DNA of 64,000 nucleotides from Salininema proteolyticum. Its GTDB lineage: Bacteria > Actinomycetota > Actinomycetes > Mycobacteriales > Micromonosporaceae. The stretch covers positions 3,596,001 through 3,660,000 of the forward strand of contig NZ_JBHUNX010000001.1 in NCBI RefSeq assembly GCF_042685645.1. Direction: 5' to 3'. This document shows, piece by piece, positions 34,919 through 43,973 of this stretch (position 1 is the first letter of the stretch; each line of letters opens with the position of its first letter). Below the pieces are notes generated by a model. It was not told where the DNA came from and made no database searches. It worked only from the letters and a program-made list of their open reading frames with translations. Made by a program: the position numbers and the translations under genes.

Positions 34919-36403
34919 GTGAGTCACAACGAGAACGCGCCTTCCTATGAGGAGCTGGCTGCGCTCGTTGTCGACCTGAGGCGTCGCCTTGATGCCGCTG
35001 AGGAGCGGGCAGAGCGGGCCGAGGCCCGCGCGGTGAAAGCTGAGGCTCGGGCGGCGAAGGCGGAGGCGCGGGTTGCGGAGTTGGAGGCCCGTCTTCGGAA
35101 GGATTCCTCGAATTCATCCAAGCCCTCATCAATTGACCAGTTCAAGAAGCCGGCGAAGAAGCGTTCGCTGCGGCGTAAGTCGAACCGTAAGCCCGGCGGG
35201 CAGGCCGGCCATGAGGGGAGGACCCTCCAGCGGGTGGCTGTCCCTGACCGGGTGGTCGATCATTTCCCCGCCGCCTGCGGTGTGTGCGAGGCTGACCTGT
35301 CCGATATCGATTCCTTGGGGTTTGAGTCCCGGCAGATGTTCGACATTCCCGACCCGCGTACCGAGGTCATCGAGCATCGTCTTCACTCGCTGCGGTGCGA
35401 GTGCGGGAACCGAGAGAAGGCACAGGCCCCGGAAGGTGTGGTCGCGCCGGTCCAATACGGCCCAAAGGTCTCAGCGCTGGCCGCCTACCTCTATGAGGTG
35501 CAGTTTGTCGCCAAAGAACGGGTGGCCGAGACCATCGAGGCCGTGACTGGTACTCGCATGTCGACGGCGACGGTCGAGGCTATGGCCTCCCGCGCGGCGG
35601 AGAAGATCAGCTTGTCGGAGTTCATCGAGCGTGTTCGCGCCTACCTGGCTGAGGGCGAGGTCTTGTTCGTCGACGAGACCGGTATCCGCGTGGCAGGAAC
35701 ACTCGCCTGGCTGCACTCGGCCTCGAACGAGACCGCGGCTGTGTTCCTCGCCCATCCCAAACGAGGCAAGGACGCCATCGCGGCGATGGACATCCTCCCG
35801 CACTTCACCGGGGTTATGCATCATGACTGCTGGGCGCCGTACGATGCCTACGCGAATATCGTTGCCCACCAGCTGCGTAATGCTCACGCGCTGCGAGAGT
35901 TGCAGGCCGTGTGCGATGCGGTCCACCGCGATGCCGATGTCGGAGACGACTGCTGGTCCTGCCGAGTCTCGGCCAGTTTGAAGCGGATCAAGCGCTGCGT
36001 CGAGGCCGAGCCCGGTGAGCCCATGACCGGGCCCTGGTACCTCGCTACGCATCTGGCGGCGTGGGAGAAGGCCGTCGATCAGGGCGTGGCCGAGACGGCC
36101 AACCGGGGCAGTCCATTGGAGAAGAAGGCGAACAACCTCGCCACACGCCTGAGGGACCGACGGGAGGACTACCTGCGGTTCGTCACCGACGAACGTGCGG
36201 AGTTCTCGAACAACGCCGCCGAACGGCAAGTGCGGATGGCGAAGGTCAAGATGAAGGTGTCCGGAGGCTTCCGATCCTGGGACGGAGCCGACCGGTTCGC
36301 CGTGCTGCGCTCCTATGTCCACACCGCCCAGAAACACGGCAAAACCGCCACCCAGGCCCTTTCCTCGGTATTCACGCCCCACATCTGGCAACCAGCGCTT
36401 TAA
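34919..36403 (+). CDS. IS66-family transposase (TnpC type)
   Basis: A 494-residue transposase. An N-terminal coiled coil with AEARAxKAEAR heptad-like repeats (residues ~20-60) is followed by the Zn-binding region (CGVCEADL) and the DDE catalytic core: Asp in VLFVDETGIRV, Asp in MHHDCWAPYDAY and Glu in NNAAERQVRMAK. The C-terminal IS66 extension is present. It begins with GTG 34 bp inside the left end and has no nonsense mutation, so it may be functional alone. Confidence 0.93.
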   Translation: MSHNENAPSYEELAALVVDLRRRLDAAEERAERAEARAVKAEARAAKAEARVAELEARLRKDSSNSSKPSSIDQFKKPAKKRSLRRKSNRKPGGQAGHEGRTLQRVAVPDRVVDHFPAACGVCEADLSDIDSLGFESRQMFDIPDPRTEVIEHRLHSLRCECGNREKAQAPEGVVAPVQYGPKVSALAAYLYEVQFVAKERVAETIEAVTGTRMSTATVEAMASRAAEKISLSEFIERVRAYLAEGEVLFVDETGIRVAGTLAWLHSASNETAAVFLAHPKRGKDAIAAMDILPHFTGVMHHDCWAPYDAYANIVAHQLRNAHALRELQAVCDAVHRDADVGDDCWSCRVSASLKRIKRCVEAEPGEPMTGPWYLATHLAAWEKAVDQGVAETANRGSPLEKKANNLATRLRDRREDYLRFVTDERAEFSNNAAERQVRMAKVKMKVSGGFRSWDGADRFAVLRSYVHTAQKHGKTATQALSSVFTPHIWQPAL

Positions 36404-36425
36404 CCGAACCCCTGACCAGACTCAA
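36404..36425 (-). repeat. IS66-type right terminal inverted repeat
   Basis: Begins immediately after the transposase stop; inverted match of the left end (19/22). Confidence 0.8.
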
Positions 36426-36630
36426 CTTCTTTAGTCCCTTGTCCGACAGCGTCTTCCCTTCCGACCCCCTACTCTCAACCACTAGCGGTGATCGCCGATG
36501 AACTACAGTACACCCATGATATTCATATACATAATTTCATAACCCTGGGCGGCCACCGCTCCCCCGACGGCTCGACCGAACACACGGCTTCCACGGAAGC
36601 CGGTCCGTCATCACGAAAAGGATCTGATCG

Positions 36631-37134
36631 ATGCTCAAACGCTTGTCCGCGGTACTCCTCAGCGCCATGGCACTCCTCTTCGGCTCCCTCGCCGGACCCG
36701 CCAACGCCTCCTCGAACGACCTCGGCCACCGCCAACTCGTCACCGACGGCGACCTCGAGAGCAACGCCGTTCTCCGCGTCATCTTCGTCAACGCGCAGAC
36801 CGGTCTCTGCCTCGACTCCAACTACGACGGCGCGGTATATACCCTGGGCTGCAATGGCGGGAACTACCAGGACTGGCGGTGGGACACCTCCAACGGAACC
36901 ATCGTCAACGTCCAGACGGGACTCTGTCTCGACTCCAACTACAGCGGCGACGTCTACACCCTCGGCTGCAACGGCGGCGACTACCAACGCTGGTCCGCCG
37001 TCGACTCCGGCGACAGCTGGGTCCTCCACAACGTGCAGACCGGCCTCGTCCTCGACTCCACCCACGATGGAGCGGTCTACACCCTCGATGCTAACGGCGG
37101 CAACTACCAGCGGTGGGATGCCTATCTGAGCTAG
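36631..37134 (+). CDS. Secreted ricin-type beta-trefoil lectin
   Basis: A 167-residue protein: signal peptide 1-26 (cleaved near PANA-SSND), then one beta-trefoil domain made of three ~40-residue repeats. Each repeat has the form N-(A/V)QTGLCLDS ... VYTLGCNGG-YQ-W; the QxW-like ends are NYQDW, DYQRW and NYQRW. The third repeat has lost its cysteines (VLDS, LDAN) while the first two keep both. Carbohydrate binding outside the cell is expected. There is no fused enzyme domain, which is unusual for actinomycete ricin domains. Confidence 0.88.
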   Translation: MLKRLSAVLLSAMALLFGSLAGPANASSNDLGHRQLVTDGDLESNAVLRVIFVNAQTGLCLDSNYDGAVYTLGCNGGNYQDWRWDTSNGTIVNVQTGLCLDSNYSGDVYTLGCNGGDYQRWSAVDSGDSWVLHNVQTGLVLDSTHDGAVYTLDANGGNYQRWDAYLS

Positions 37135-37156
37135 TTCGCCCGCATTGGGTTTCACC

Positions 37157-37187
37157 GAGCGCACTCGGACGCCGTCCGAGTGCGCTC
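37157..37187 (+). terminator. Terminator after the lectin gene
   Basis: A perfect 14-bp stem GAGCGCACTCGGAC / GTCCGAGTGCGCTC with loop GCC, 22 bp past the lectin stop. Confidence 0.85.
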
Positions 37188-37614
37188 CGAGCCCTCGGCC
37201 TTTGCCTCATCGTGGTCCTTCGCTCGGCCGTATCGCGGGCGTCAGTTAGAATGACTCGACGGTGCCCGGCCGAGAAATGGCGTCCCCAATCGGCCCCAAC
37301 GGTTCTCCGTGCAGACATTGAACTTCGCTCTCCAGCGACCGATATCGACCGGTGCCATCTCCATGAGCGCACCATGCCCGCCACCCTTGACGCCCCCGAT
37401 CTTCTGACGGGAACCGCAAGTCCGGCCGCACCGAGCCGTCCGGCGGCCGCGTTCCATTCATCGAGCTCGCGTCTTTCCGCATAACAAATGCACAGGATCC
37501 GCTTAACGCCGATCGCGTCCCTTGAACCCCGCCCTTTTCCCTACCTATTGCGCGCCATGACATCGCACAAGGCGGGCCGCGAGATCAGAATCCCGCGGTC
37601 CGCCCTGCATCGAC
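37188..37614. other. Intergenic region containing a gene remnant
   Basis: About 430 bp without an intact gene. It contains the AlkZ-like remnant at 37272-37364. The rest (37365-37614) is unassigned. Confidence 0.5.
37272..37364 (-). pseudogene. Remnant of a second AlkZ/HTH_42-like gene (5' end only)
   Basis: Translated from 37364 it gives MEMAPVDIGRWRAK, aligning with MEMTAKDVALWRAQ at the start of the gene at 33751-34800. A 17-base identity, CAACGGTTCTCCGTGCA, occurs at the equivalent position in both loci (37298 and 34733), then the frame breaks through small deletions. Only about 30 codons survive. The intact and decayed copies have the same orientation with the IS66 element and the lectin gene between them. 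Confidence 0.7.
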
Positions 37615-38139
37615 TCAGTCGAGTAGTTCGCGCAACTCCTCCGGGCGCATCCTCTGCTCCGGAATGGCTTGGCCCGACGGCGAGAACTTCACGCCCTCGT
37701 CCTTGAGCACCTGCATCGGGTCCCCACGGTCAGCACCGGTCCACCGGAAGCCCGGTGAAATGGTCCCGGCCGCGCGCAACAGGCGCCAGGCGTTCTTGAC
37801 TCCGTCGGACTTCGCGGCGAACTCCCCGATGTCCTGGGGGTCGACTCCGAGTAGCTCCCCGAGGTCCTTGTACGCCAGCCACCGTCCGTCCGGCAATGCC
37901 TCAAGAACGCGGATCGCCGCGGCCTTCCAGTCCTCACCGTCCGCTTCCTGCTCCTCCGCTTCACGCGGGGCTTCTTCAGGGGTGTCGCCAGAAGGTTCAC
38001 CCCATGTTCCCGACCGCCGTTGTTCCAGTTCGTCGAGGAGGCCGTTGACCGCCTCGTCCGCGTTCGCGTACTTGAACGGCGGCGCCGTCCCGCTCAAACG
38101 GTGCAGGGTGTCCAGGGTCAGTTCGTGCTCAGGATTCAC
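37615..38139 (-). CDS. Protein with alkyltransferase-like (MGMT/ATL) DNA-binding domain
   Basis: A 174-residue protein. Residues 1-65 are acidic and variable. Residues ~72-165 resemble the DNA-binding domain of O6-methylguanine methyltransferases in its non-catalytic ATL form: ALPDGRWLAYKDLGELLG, then NAWRLLRAAGTISPG where the enzyme has PCHRV, and EGVKFSPSGQA. With Trp-containing NAWR in place of the PCHR cysteine, no alkyl transfer is expected; ATL proteins flag alkylated bases for nucleotide-excision repair. Starts at GTG after AGGAGC. Divergent from the SNF2 helicase gene. Confidence 0.65.
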   Translation of the reverse strand: MNPEHELTLDTLHRLSGTAPPFKYANADEAVNGLLDELEQRRSGTWGEPSGDTPEEAPREAEEQEADGEDWKAAAIRVLEALPDGRWLAYKDLGELLGVDPQDIGEFAAKSDGVKNAWRLLRAAGTISPGFRWTGADRGDPMQVLKDEGVKFSPSGQAIPEQRMRPEELRELLD

Positions 38140-38511
38140 TAGAATGCTCCTGTGTAGATCTTGTTCATTTCCGCAATCCGGCGGGCACGGCCGATCTGCG
38201 CCATGGGCGGCTGGGGGAGCACGTCAGTGGAGCCCCTCCGAAGGGACTGGTCTTTCCACTGCATTCGCATCAGTTCCCTTGATGATACCGGTTATACCCA
38301 CCACCGTCTGGACGCATTTCCATTCGCGCAAAGGAACTTTCGCCTCTCCGTCCGGCAGGACTGTGGCCCCTGCCGGGCAGGGAATCACCACCGCACCTTG
38401 TGAAGGGAGACTCTTGAGCGTCCATGTCAGCGATCCGACATCGTGGACTCCGTAACGTAGATGTCGGTCAGTCGTTGACCAGGTGAGAAGGGATACGGAC
38501 GGAGCAGCACC
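38140..38511. promoter_or_regulatory. Divergent region before the SNF2-SWIM operon
   Basis: A 372-bp spacer between divergent genes. On the minus strand 38227-38465 a frame without a usable start reads like a real protein piece (it includes LTWTLKSLPSQGAVVIPCPAG and WKCVQTVVGI), so it may be a truncated gene remnant; I could not identify it. Promoters for both flanking genes should lie here. Confidence 0.4.
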
Positions 38512-41232
38512 TTGCACTCGACTCAGTATGAACAGTGGACAGCGGACAGTGACGTCGCCTTCCTTCCCGCCGACCCGCCTCGCGGAAGCCAAGTCGCCCT
38601 CTACCGCCGAACCTCCAAGTCCAACATACCGTCCGACCCGGTCGAGCGGATCAAAACCGTCGGAGAGAACGGACGCACGCGAACCGTGTCGGCCGTCCTG
38701 CTATATCCCGAGCGCGCGGCCGAAACCCTCCTCACCACCGAGTTCCGGACCGAGTCCGGCAAGGCGTGGGCGCTCGCCGCGCGCAAAGCGCTTGAGATGA
38801 TCGCCAAGGGCCGCCTCATACCCGGTCTCGACGGCGTGGACGGCGACTCGTGGCGCCTCGGCCCCTGGGGTTCGGAGGACCTCCAGTACCTCCGGCGGCT
38901 CGCCGCCGCCATGCCGTTCGCGGCCTACGCCATCCCCATGGCCGTCACACCCATCCGACTCGCTGAGCCCTACCCACTTCTCCGGGCCTTCTGCGACTCC
39001 GTGGCCGACGCCTGGCCCCGCACACCCGCCGCCGGCCTCTACACCGGGAACGAGATCTTCACCGGCGAGAACCCTCAGGTCATCGAGGACTCCGACGTAC
39101 GCTGGCTCCAACGCCTCGCCGGCGAGACCGACTACGGTCTCGGCCTCGGTCTCGCCGTCGACATCGACGACAAGGGCACCGGCGTCGTCCGCCTGTGCGC
39201 CTTTGACCGCGAGGACCCCGACCGTCCCGTCCCCGACGCCGACGTCGCCCGGCTGGCCGAGTCCCGTGCCGACCGTCTACGCCGACTCTCCTGGGCGTCT
39301 GGCTGGCCGCCCCTCCAATCGCTGCCCAGATCCGCCACCTCCCGCAAACTCCGCCACGAGGACTTCGCCGCCCTCCTCGACCACGCATGGGAGTATCTCG
39401 AGGACAACGGGCTTCCCGTGTTCTGGCCCGACAGGCTCGACCGCGCTGCTCTCGATATCAGCGCCGAGCTCGGCACGCGCGACGACACCGAGGCCCCCAG
39501 TCTCTTCTCCCTCGAGGGCGCCCTTGATTTCAACTGGCGCGCCGCCTGCGGGGACAAGACCCTCACTCCCGCTGACATTCGCAAGCTCACCCGTGCCGCC
39601 GGTCCCGTCGTGAAGCTCGCCGACCGCTGGGTCGTCATCTCCGACGAACACAAACAACGCCTCCGCGACGAGCCCCGCTCCCTCTCACCCGTCGAGGGTC
39701 TCCGTGCCGCACTCAGCGGAGTCCTCCATGTCGGCGGCCATGACCAGCCCATTGAAGCCACCGGAGCTCTCAAGAGACTCACCGAGCGCCTCACCGCGCC
39801 CGTTCCTCGCGATTTCCGACCCCAACCCGCCGCCCTCTCCGGCGCCCTCCGCGACTACCAACTGCGCGGATACAACTGGATGGACGAGCTGACCGAACTC
39901 GGGTTCGGCGCCTGCCTCGCCGACGACATGGGACTGGGCAAGACCATCCAGCTCATCGCCCTCCACCTGCACCGCCAGAACGACGGCGCCACCGCCGGGC
40001 CGAGCCTCATCATCTGCCCCACCAGCCTCCTCGCCAACTGGTCGGCCGAGATCGCCAAGTTCGCACCGGGCACCCCCGTACGCCGCTATCACGGACCCGA
40101 CCGCGACCTGGAGAACCTGGACAAGAACGAGTTCGTCCTGACGACCTACGCGACCATGAGGATCGACGCGGAGGCCCTCGCGAACGCCGAATGGGGCATG
40201 GTCGGCGCCGACGAGGCCCAGCACGTCAAGAACCCCGCCTCCGCCACCGCCAAGGCCCTCCGTTCCCTCAATGCCCCCGCCAAGATCGCTCTCACCGGCA
40301 CGCCCGTCGAGAACAACCTCACCGACCTCTGGGCGATCCTCGACTGGCTGACGCCCGGACTCCTCGGGTCGCTCGAGTCCTTCCGCAAGACCTATGCCCG
40401 TGCCGCAGAGACCGGCGATCAGGAACGGGCCGGGCAACTCGCCTCACTCGTCCGTCCGTTCCTTATGAGGCGGCTCAAGACCGACCCTTCGATCGCTCCC
40501 GAACTGCCGGAGAAGGTCGAGAGCGACCAACGCGTCAGCCTCTCCAAGGAACAGATCGGCCTCTACCGACGCGTCGTCTCGGACACCATGGACGAGATCG
40601 CCGCCAGCGCGGGCATCGCCCGCCGCGGCCTGGTCCTCAAACTGCTCACCCGACTCAAGCAGATCTGCAACCACCCCGCGCAGTTCACCAAGAGCACCGA
40701 CCCCGCCGACGGCAAATCCGGCAAGCTCGACGTCCTCGACGAACTCCTCTCCGAGATCACCGTCGCCGGGGATCAGACGCTCGTCTTCACCCAGTACACG
40801 CAGATGGGACACCTGCTCAAGCGCCACCTCGCCGGGCACGACGCCGAGTTCCTCCACGGCGGCACCTCCGTCAAGAAACGCCAAGAACTCGTCTCCCGCT
40901 TCCAGGCCGGTGAGATCCCCGTCCTGATCCTCTCCGTCAAGGCCGCCGGCGTCGGGCTCAACCTCACCGCCGCGACCCACGTCGTCCACTACGACCGCTG
41001 GTGGAACCCCGCCGTCGAGGACCAGGCGACCGACCGCGCCTACCGCATCGGCCAGGACAACCGGGTACAGGTGCACAAGTTCATCTGCGAGGGCACCCTC
41101 GAGGAGAAGATCGACCGCCTCCTCCACAAGAAAAAGGCGCTCGCCGAGGCCGTCGTCGGCTCCGGCGAGGCAGCCCTCACCGAGATGACCGACGACCAGC
41201 TCTACGAACTCGTCAAACTGGAAAGCACCTAG
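38512..41232 (+). CDS. SNF2-family DNA-dependent ATPase/helicase
   Basis: A 906-residue Swi2/Snf2 ATPase. The first ~440 residues are the family-specific N-terminal region (SNF2_assoc-like). The helicase core has LADDMGLGKTIQ (Walker A, near residue 470-480), a DEAQ box in GADEAQHVKNP near 566, LTGTPVENN, and in the second lobe VFTQYTQMGHLL, AGGVGLN-type KAAGVGLNLTAA and the final ATDRAYRIGQ motif. It translocates on duplex DNA. It is followed after 2 bp by a SWIM-finger protein, a pair common in actinobacteria and of unknown role. The likely start is the TTG at 38512 with GGAG seven bases upstream. Confidence 0.9.
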   Translation: MHSTQYEQWTADSDVAFLPADPPRGSQVALYRRTSKSNIPSDPVERIKTVGENGRTRTVSAVLLYPERAAETLLTTEFRTESGKAWALAARKALEMIAKGRLIPGLDGVDGDSWRLGPWGSEDLQYLRRLAAAMPFAAYAIPMAVTPIRLAEPYPLLRAFCDSVADAWPRTPAAGLYTGNEIFTGENPQVIEDSDVRWLQRLAGETDYGLGLGLAVDIDDKGTGVVRLCAFDREDPDRPVPDADVARLAESRADRLRRLSWASGWPPLQSLPRSATSRKLRHEDFAALLDHAWEYLEDNGLPVFWPDRLDRAALDISAELGTRDDTEAPSLFSLEGALDFNWRAACGDKTLTPADIRKLTRAAGPVVKLADRWVVISDEHKQRLRDEPRSLSPVEGLRAALSGVLHVGGHDQPIEATGALKRLTERLTAPVPRDFRPQPAALSGALRDYQLRGYNWMDELTELGFGACLADDMGLGKTIQLIALHLHRQNDGATAGPSLIICPTSLLANWSAEIAKFAPGTPVRRYHGPDRDLENLDKNEFVLTTYATMRIDAEALANAEWGMVGADEAQHVKNPASATAKALRSLNAPAKIALTGTPVENNLTDLWAILDWLTPGLLGSLESFRKTYARAAETGDQERAGQLASLVRPFLMRRLKTDPSIAPELPEKVESDQRVSLSKEQIGLYRRVVSDTMDEIAASAGIARRGLVLKLLTRLKQICNHPAQFTKSTDPADGKSGKLDVLDELLSEITVAGDQTLVFTQYTQMGHLLKRHLAGHDAEFLHGGTSVKKRQELVSRFQAGEIPVLILSVKAAGVGLNLTAATHVVHYDRWWNPAVEDQATDRAYRIGQDNRVQVHKFICEGTLEEKIDRLLHKKKALAEAVVGSGEAALTEMTDDQLYELVKLEST

Positions 41233-41234
41233 AC

Positions 41235-42497
41235 ATGAGCATCATGCGATCCCTCCCCGACCGCCGTCCTCGTCGCGTCCACGGCGGTCCCGGGTTCGAC
41301 ACCGCCTGGGGCCGTCACTGGTGGATGGTGGCCGACGACTTCCTCTCCTTCGACTCCGACCTGCCCCGGCGCAAACGCGGCATCGATTACGCCTACCAGG
41401 AAGCCGTCCACGACCTCTACATTCGGTCCGGCTTCATCGCCGCCGCCGTCCACGGCAGCCGCGGGTACGGCTACGACGTGCAGATCAGTGTCGGTACCGA
41501 CTCCTACGAGGTCCTTCGCGAACTGCGCGCCCAGTACTCCGACGCAGAGTTCCTCCGACTCATGTCAGACCCCGGTTCCGCCGACCACCTGCTCTGGGGG
41601 TCCGATATCGGTACCGACCTCTACCCGCCGCCCGAGAGCTTCGAGTCCGACTGCGCCTGCCCCGACTGGGCTCCGGCCTGCAAACACGTCGTCGCCGTCC
41701 TGGTCGCCGTCGGCTGGGCGATCGACACCGATCCCCCGAAGCTCCTCGCCCTCACCGGTATCGAACTCGATCCCGACGACGCTCCCGTCCCCGCGGACGA
41801 CTCCGTCGGACGGACGACCTGGACTCTCCAAGCCCAAGAAGGCACTGTCCTCGTTGCCGAGGCACTCTCTCGCGAACCGGTGCCGCTTCCCGACCAGGTC
41901 GATCCACCCGAGACTCCCGGCGAGGTCTCCTTCGACTCCATCCCCGGATCGCCCGCCTTCTTCCACCGCGATGAACTCCAGACCCAGGCCCAGATCGCCG
42001 TGCACAACGCCTTCTGCGCACTCATGGACGGACTCGACCCCAACATGCCGCCGTGGCACGGCCTTCCCACCAACGAAGAATCAGACATCGCCCTGGTCCT
42101 CACCCGCGCCGCGACGCCCTACGACTTCGGCGAGCTGGCGCAGCGCGCCGACCTAGGACAAAAGCAGGCGGCCTTCCTCGCACGCGCCCACCTCGTCGGC
42201 GGCCAAGCCGGAATCGACGTCCTGACGTCCGACTTCACCCCCGACGACGACATGGTCGCTGAAGCCAAGGAGGCCTTCGCCGAACTCGGTATCGGCTCGC
42301 CGCGCCGACGGCTCAACCGCTGGACATTCGCTGACGGCAGCACGCAGCTTCGCTACGGCGAGTGCAGTATGTGGTACACCTTCGTCAAAACGGAAGGACT
42401 TTGGTTCCCGCAGTTCATGCCCTCCACCACCGCTAAGGACGCCCTGCGGCCGTTCTGCGGGCAGCCGGCGTCCCCAATCAGCCCACTGGAAGATTAA
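41235..42497 (+). CDS. SWIM zinc-finger protein partnered with the SNF2 ATPase
   Basis: A 420-residue protein. The SWIM motif CxCx(n)CxH appears as CACPDWAPACKH near residues 140-151, preceded by a long N-terminal block (FDTAWGRHWWMVAD) typical of the SNF2-associated SWIM proteins. The rest is helical and acidic. SWIM fingers bind DNA or proteins. It starts 2 bp after the SNF2 stop, so the two are one unit. The next gene begins 46 bp downstream after an A+T-rich gap. Confidence 0.85.
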   Translation: MSIMRSLPDRRPRRVHGGPGFDTAWGRHWWMVADDFLSFDSDLPRRKRGIDYAYQEAVHDLYIRSGFIAAAVHGSRGYGYDVQISVGTDSYEVLRELRAQYSDAEFLRLMSDPGSADHLLWGSDIGTDLYPPPESFESDCACPDWAPACKHVVAVLVAVGWAIDTDPPKLLALTGIELDPDDAPVPADDSVGRTTWTLQAQEGTVLVAEALSREPVPLPDQVDPPETPGEVSFDSIPGSPAFFHRDELQTQAQIAVHNAFCALMDGLDPNMPPWHGLPTNEESDIALVLTRAATPYDFGELAQRADLGQKQAAFLARAHLVGGQAGIDVLTSDFTPDDDMVAEAKEAFAELGIGSPRRRLNRWTFADGSTQLRYGECSMWYTFVKTEGLWFPQFMPSTTAKDALRPFCGQPASPISPLED

Positions 42498-42543
42498 CTT
42501 ACCAGCTATGTACCTAAAACTATTATTTTGATACCCTCAGTGT

Positions 42544-43953
42544 ATGAAGTTCGTCGGACGCGAAGAAGAACTCTCCCGACTCGAGGAATGGTGGAGCAGC
42601 GACCCATGGATGGGGCTTATCTGGGGACGCCGCCGTGTCGGGAAAACAGCTCTCATCAGCCGGTTCCTGGCCGACAAGCGTGCCGTCTTCTACACGGGCC
42701 GCGGAGTGACCGCCGCCGCCGAACTACGCCAGTTCTCCAACCGCGTAGCCTCTGTGCTCCACACTGACCAGCGAGACCTCGCCACCTCAGACCCATTCCA
42801 AACCTGGGATGAGGCACTAGATCATCTGGCCGACCTGGCCATGTCAGAGCCCATGGTGCTCGCACTCGACGAGTTCCCCGAACTGTTGAAGGCAGAACCC
42901 GCCCTACCTGGCATCCTTCGGGCATTCTGGGACCGATGGGAGGGCCGAACCGAACTCAAGATCCTCCTGTGCGGATCCGCTGTCCGCGCCATGTTCGCGC
43001 TTCAAACGGCGCGAGAACCTCTCTACGGCCGTTTCGGCCTTTCGCTTCAGCTGCACCCCATGGCACCGTTCGAAGCCGCCCAGTTGCTGCCCGACCTGGA
43101 ACCTGCCGCTCGGGCAGCCGCGTTCGGCATCTGCGGAGGAATGCCTCTCCACCTGGCCATGTGGGATCAGAACGGCTCTCTCGAGGACAACCTTTCCACC
43201 CTCGTCTGCCGCCCTGGCGCTGCGCTGAAGACCGAAGCAGAATTCGTTCTCCACACCGAAGCAGGTGAAGGCGGACTTCCAGAAGCCGTCCTCCAATCCA
43301 TAGCCCAAGGCCATACCAAATTCTCGGAGATCCAGACTGCGGTCGGAACGAACCCTACCCGAACCCTGGAAAGGCTCGAGGAGCTGAGGCTGATCCGTGC
43401 GGTAATCCCGGTCACCGAGTCGACCCGCACCCGTCGTCGGCACTACCAGATCACCGACAACCTCCTCGCCTTCTACCTCGGACCGCTTTCTCTCTTCGCC
43501 GACGAGATCGAGCTCGGCTCAGGCGACCAGATCGTCGCCCCTCTGGCAGCCTCCCTCCCCGAAAACTTCGGACGGGCGTACGAGGAAGCAGTCCGCATGC
43601 ACCTCAGACGGCTCGCCGTCGCCGGCGAACTCGGAGACCGTGTCGTCAAGATCGGCTCCTGGTGGGGCAAGGCGGGACAGAACGAAATCGATCTCGTCGT
43701 CCTCGCCCAACCGGACCGGACACGCGTTCCAATCCTTGTCGGAGAGGTCAAGTGGGCCAGGTCGGTGAACGCCTCCCGACTCAAGACCCGCCTCGCCGGC
43801 AAGGTCCCCGAACTGATCGGGGACTCCGGTGTCGAGCCGAAGTTTCTAATCGCCGCCCGTGAAGAGGTCACCGGTGGCGACGACGAAACCTACCGCCTCA
43901 CCGCCGCCGACGTGTTCTCCACCGACCTCCGGCCCCTCAGCCTCTGCGACTGA
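42544..43953 (+). CDS. AAA ATPase with DUF234-type nuclease domain
   Basis: A 469-residue protein of the archaeal-type ATPase/DUF234 family. FVGREEELSRLEEW is followed by Walker A WGRRRVGKTAL (residues 27-37) and Walker B VLALDEFPELL (near 107-116), a sensor-1 LLCGSA, a winged helix around 255-300 and a C-terminal PD-(D/E)xK-like domain with NEIDLVVL and VGEVKWAR near 381-405. Members are often linked to mobile or toxin-like modules. A deleted copy of its C-terminal part occurs at 47257-47509. Confidence 0.88.
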   Translation: MKFVGREEELSRLEEWWSSDPWMGLIWGRRRVGKTALISRFLADKRAVFYTGRGVTAAAELRQFSNRVASVLHTDQRDLATSDPFQTWDEALDHLADLAMSEPMVLALDEFPELLKAEPALPGILRAFWDRWEGRTELKILLCGSAVRAMFALQTAREPLYGRFGLSLQLHPMAPFEAAQLLPDLEPAARAAAFGICGGMPLHLAMWDQNGSLEDNLSTLVCRPGAALKTEAEFVLHTEAGEGGLPEAVLQSIAQGHTKFSEIQTAVGTNPTRTLERLEELRLIRAVIPVTESTRTRRRHYQITDNLLAFYLGPLSLFADEIELGSGDQIVAPLAASLPENFGRAYEEAVRMHLRRLAVAGELGDRVVKIGSWWGKAGQNEIDLVVLAQPDRTRVPILVGEVKWARSVNASRLKTRLAGKVPELIGDSGVEPKFLIAAREEVTGGDDETYRLTAADVFSTDLRPLSLCD

Positions 43954-43973
43954 TCGGTCAAGCCTTCGACAGC

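Larger units (their letters stand above)
34864..36425 (+). mobile_element. IS66-type insertion sequence with 22-bp inverted repeats
   Basis: A 1562-bp element. Left end TTGAGACTGGTCAGG... (34864-34885) and right end, read inverted, TTGAGTCTGGTCAGG... (36404-36425) agree in 19 of 22 bases. It carries one transposase gene and lacks the accessory tnpA/tnpB genes of classical IS66. CTTC is present just outside both ends; this is shorter than the 8-bp duplication normally made by IS66, so target-site evidence is weak. Confidence 0.8.

Noticed and set aside
38227..38592. Minus-strand frame with protein-like composition upstream of the SNF2 gene
   Set aside because: It lacks a start codon near the plausible part and overlaps the SNF2 start; possible remnant only, mentioned under the spacer.
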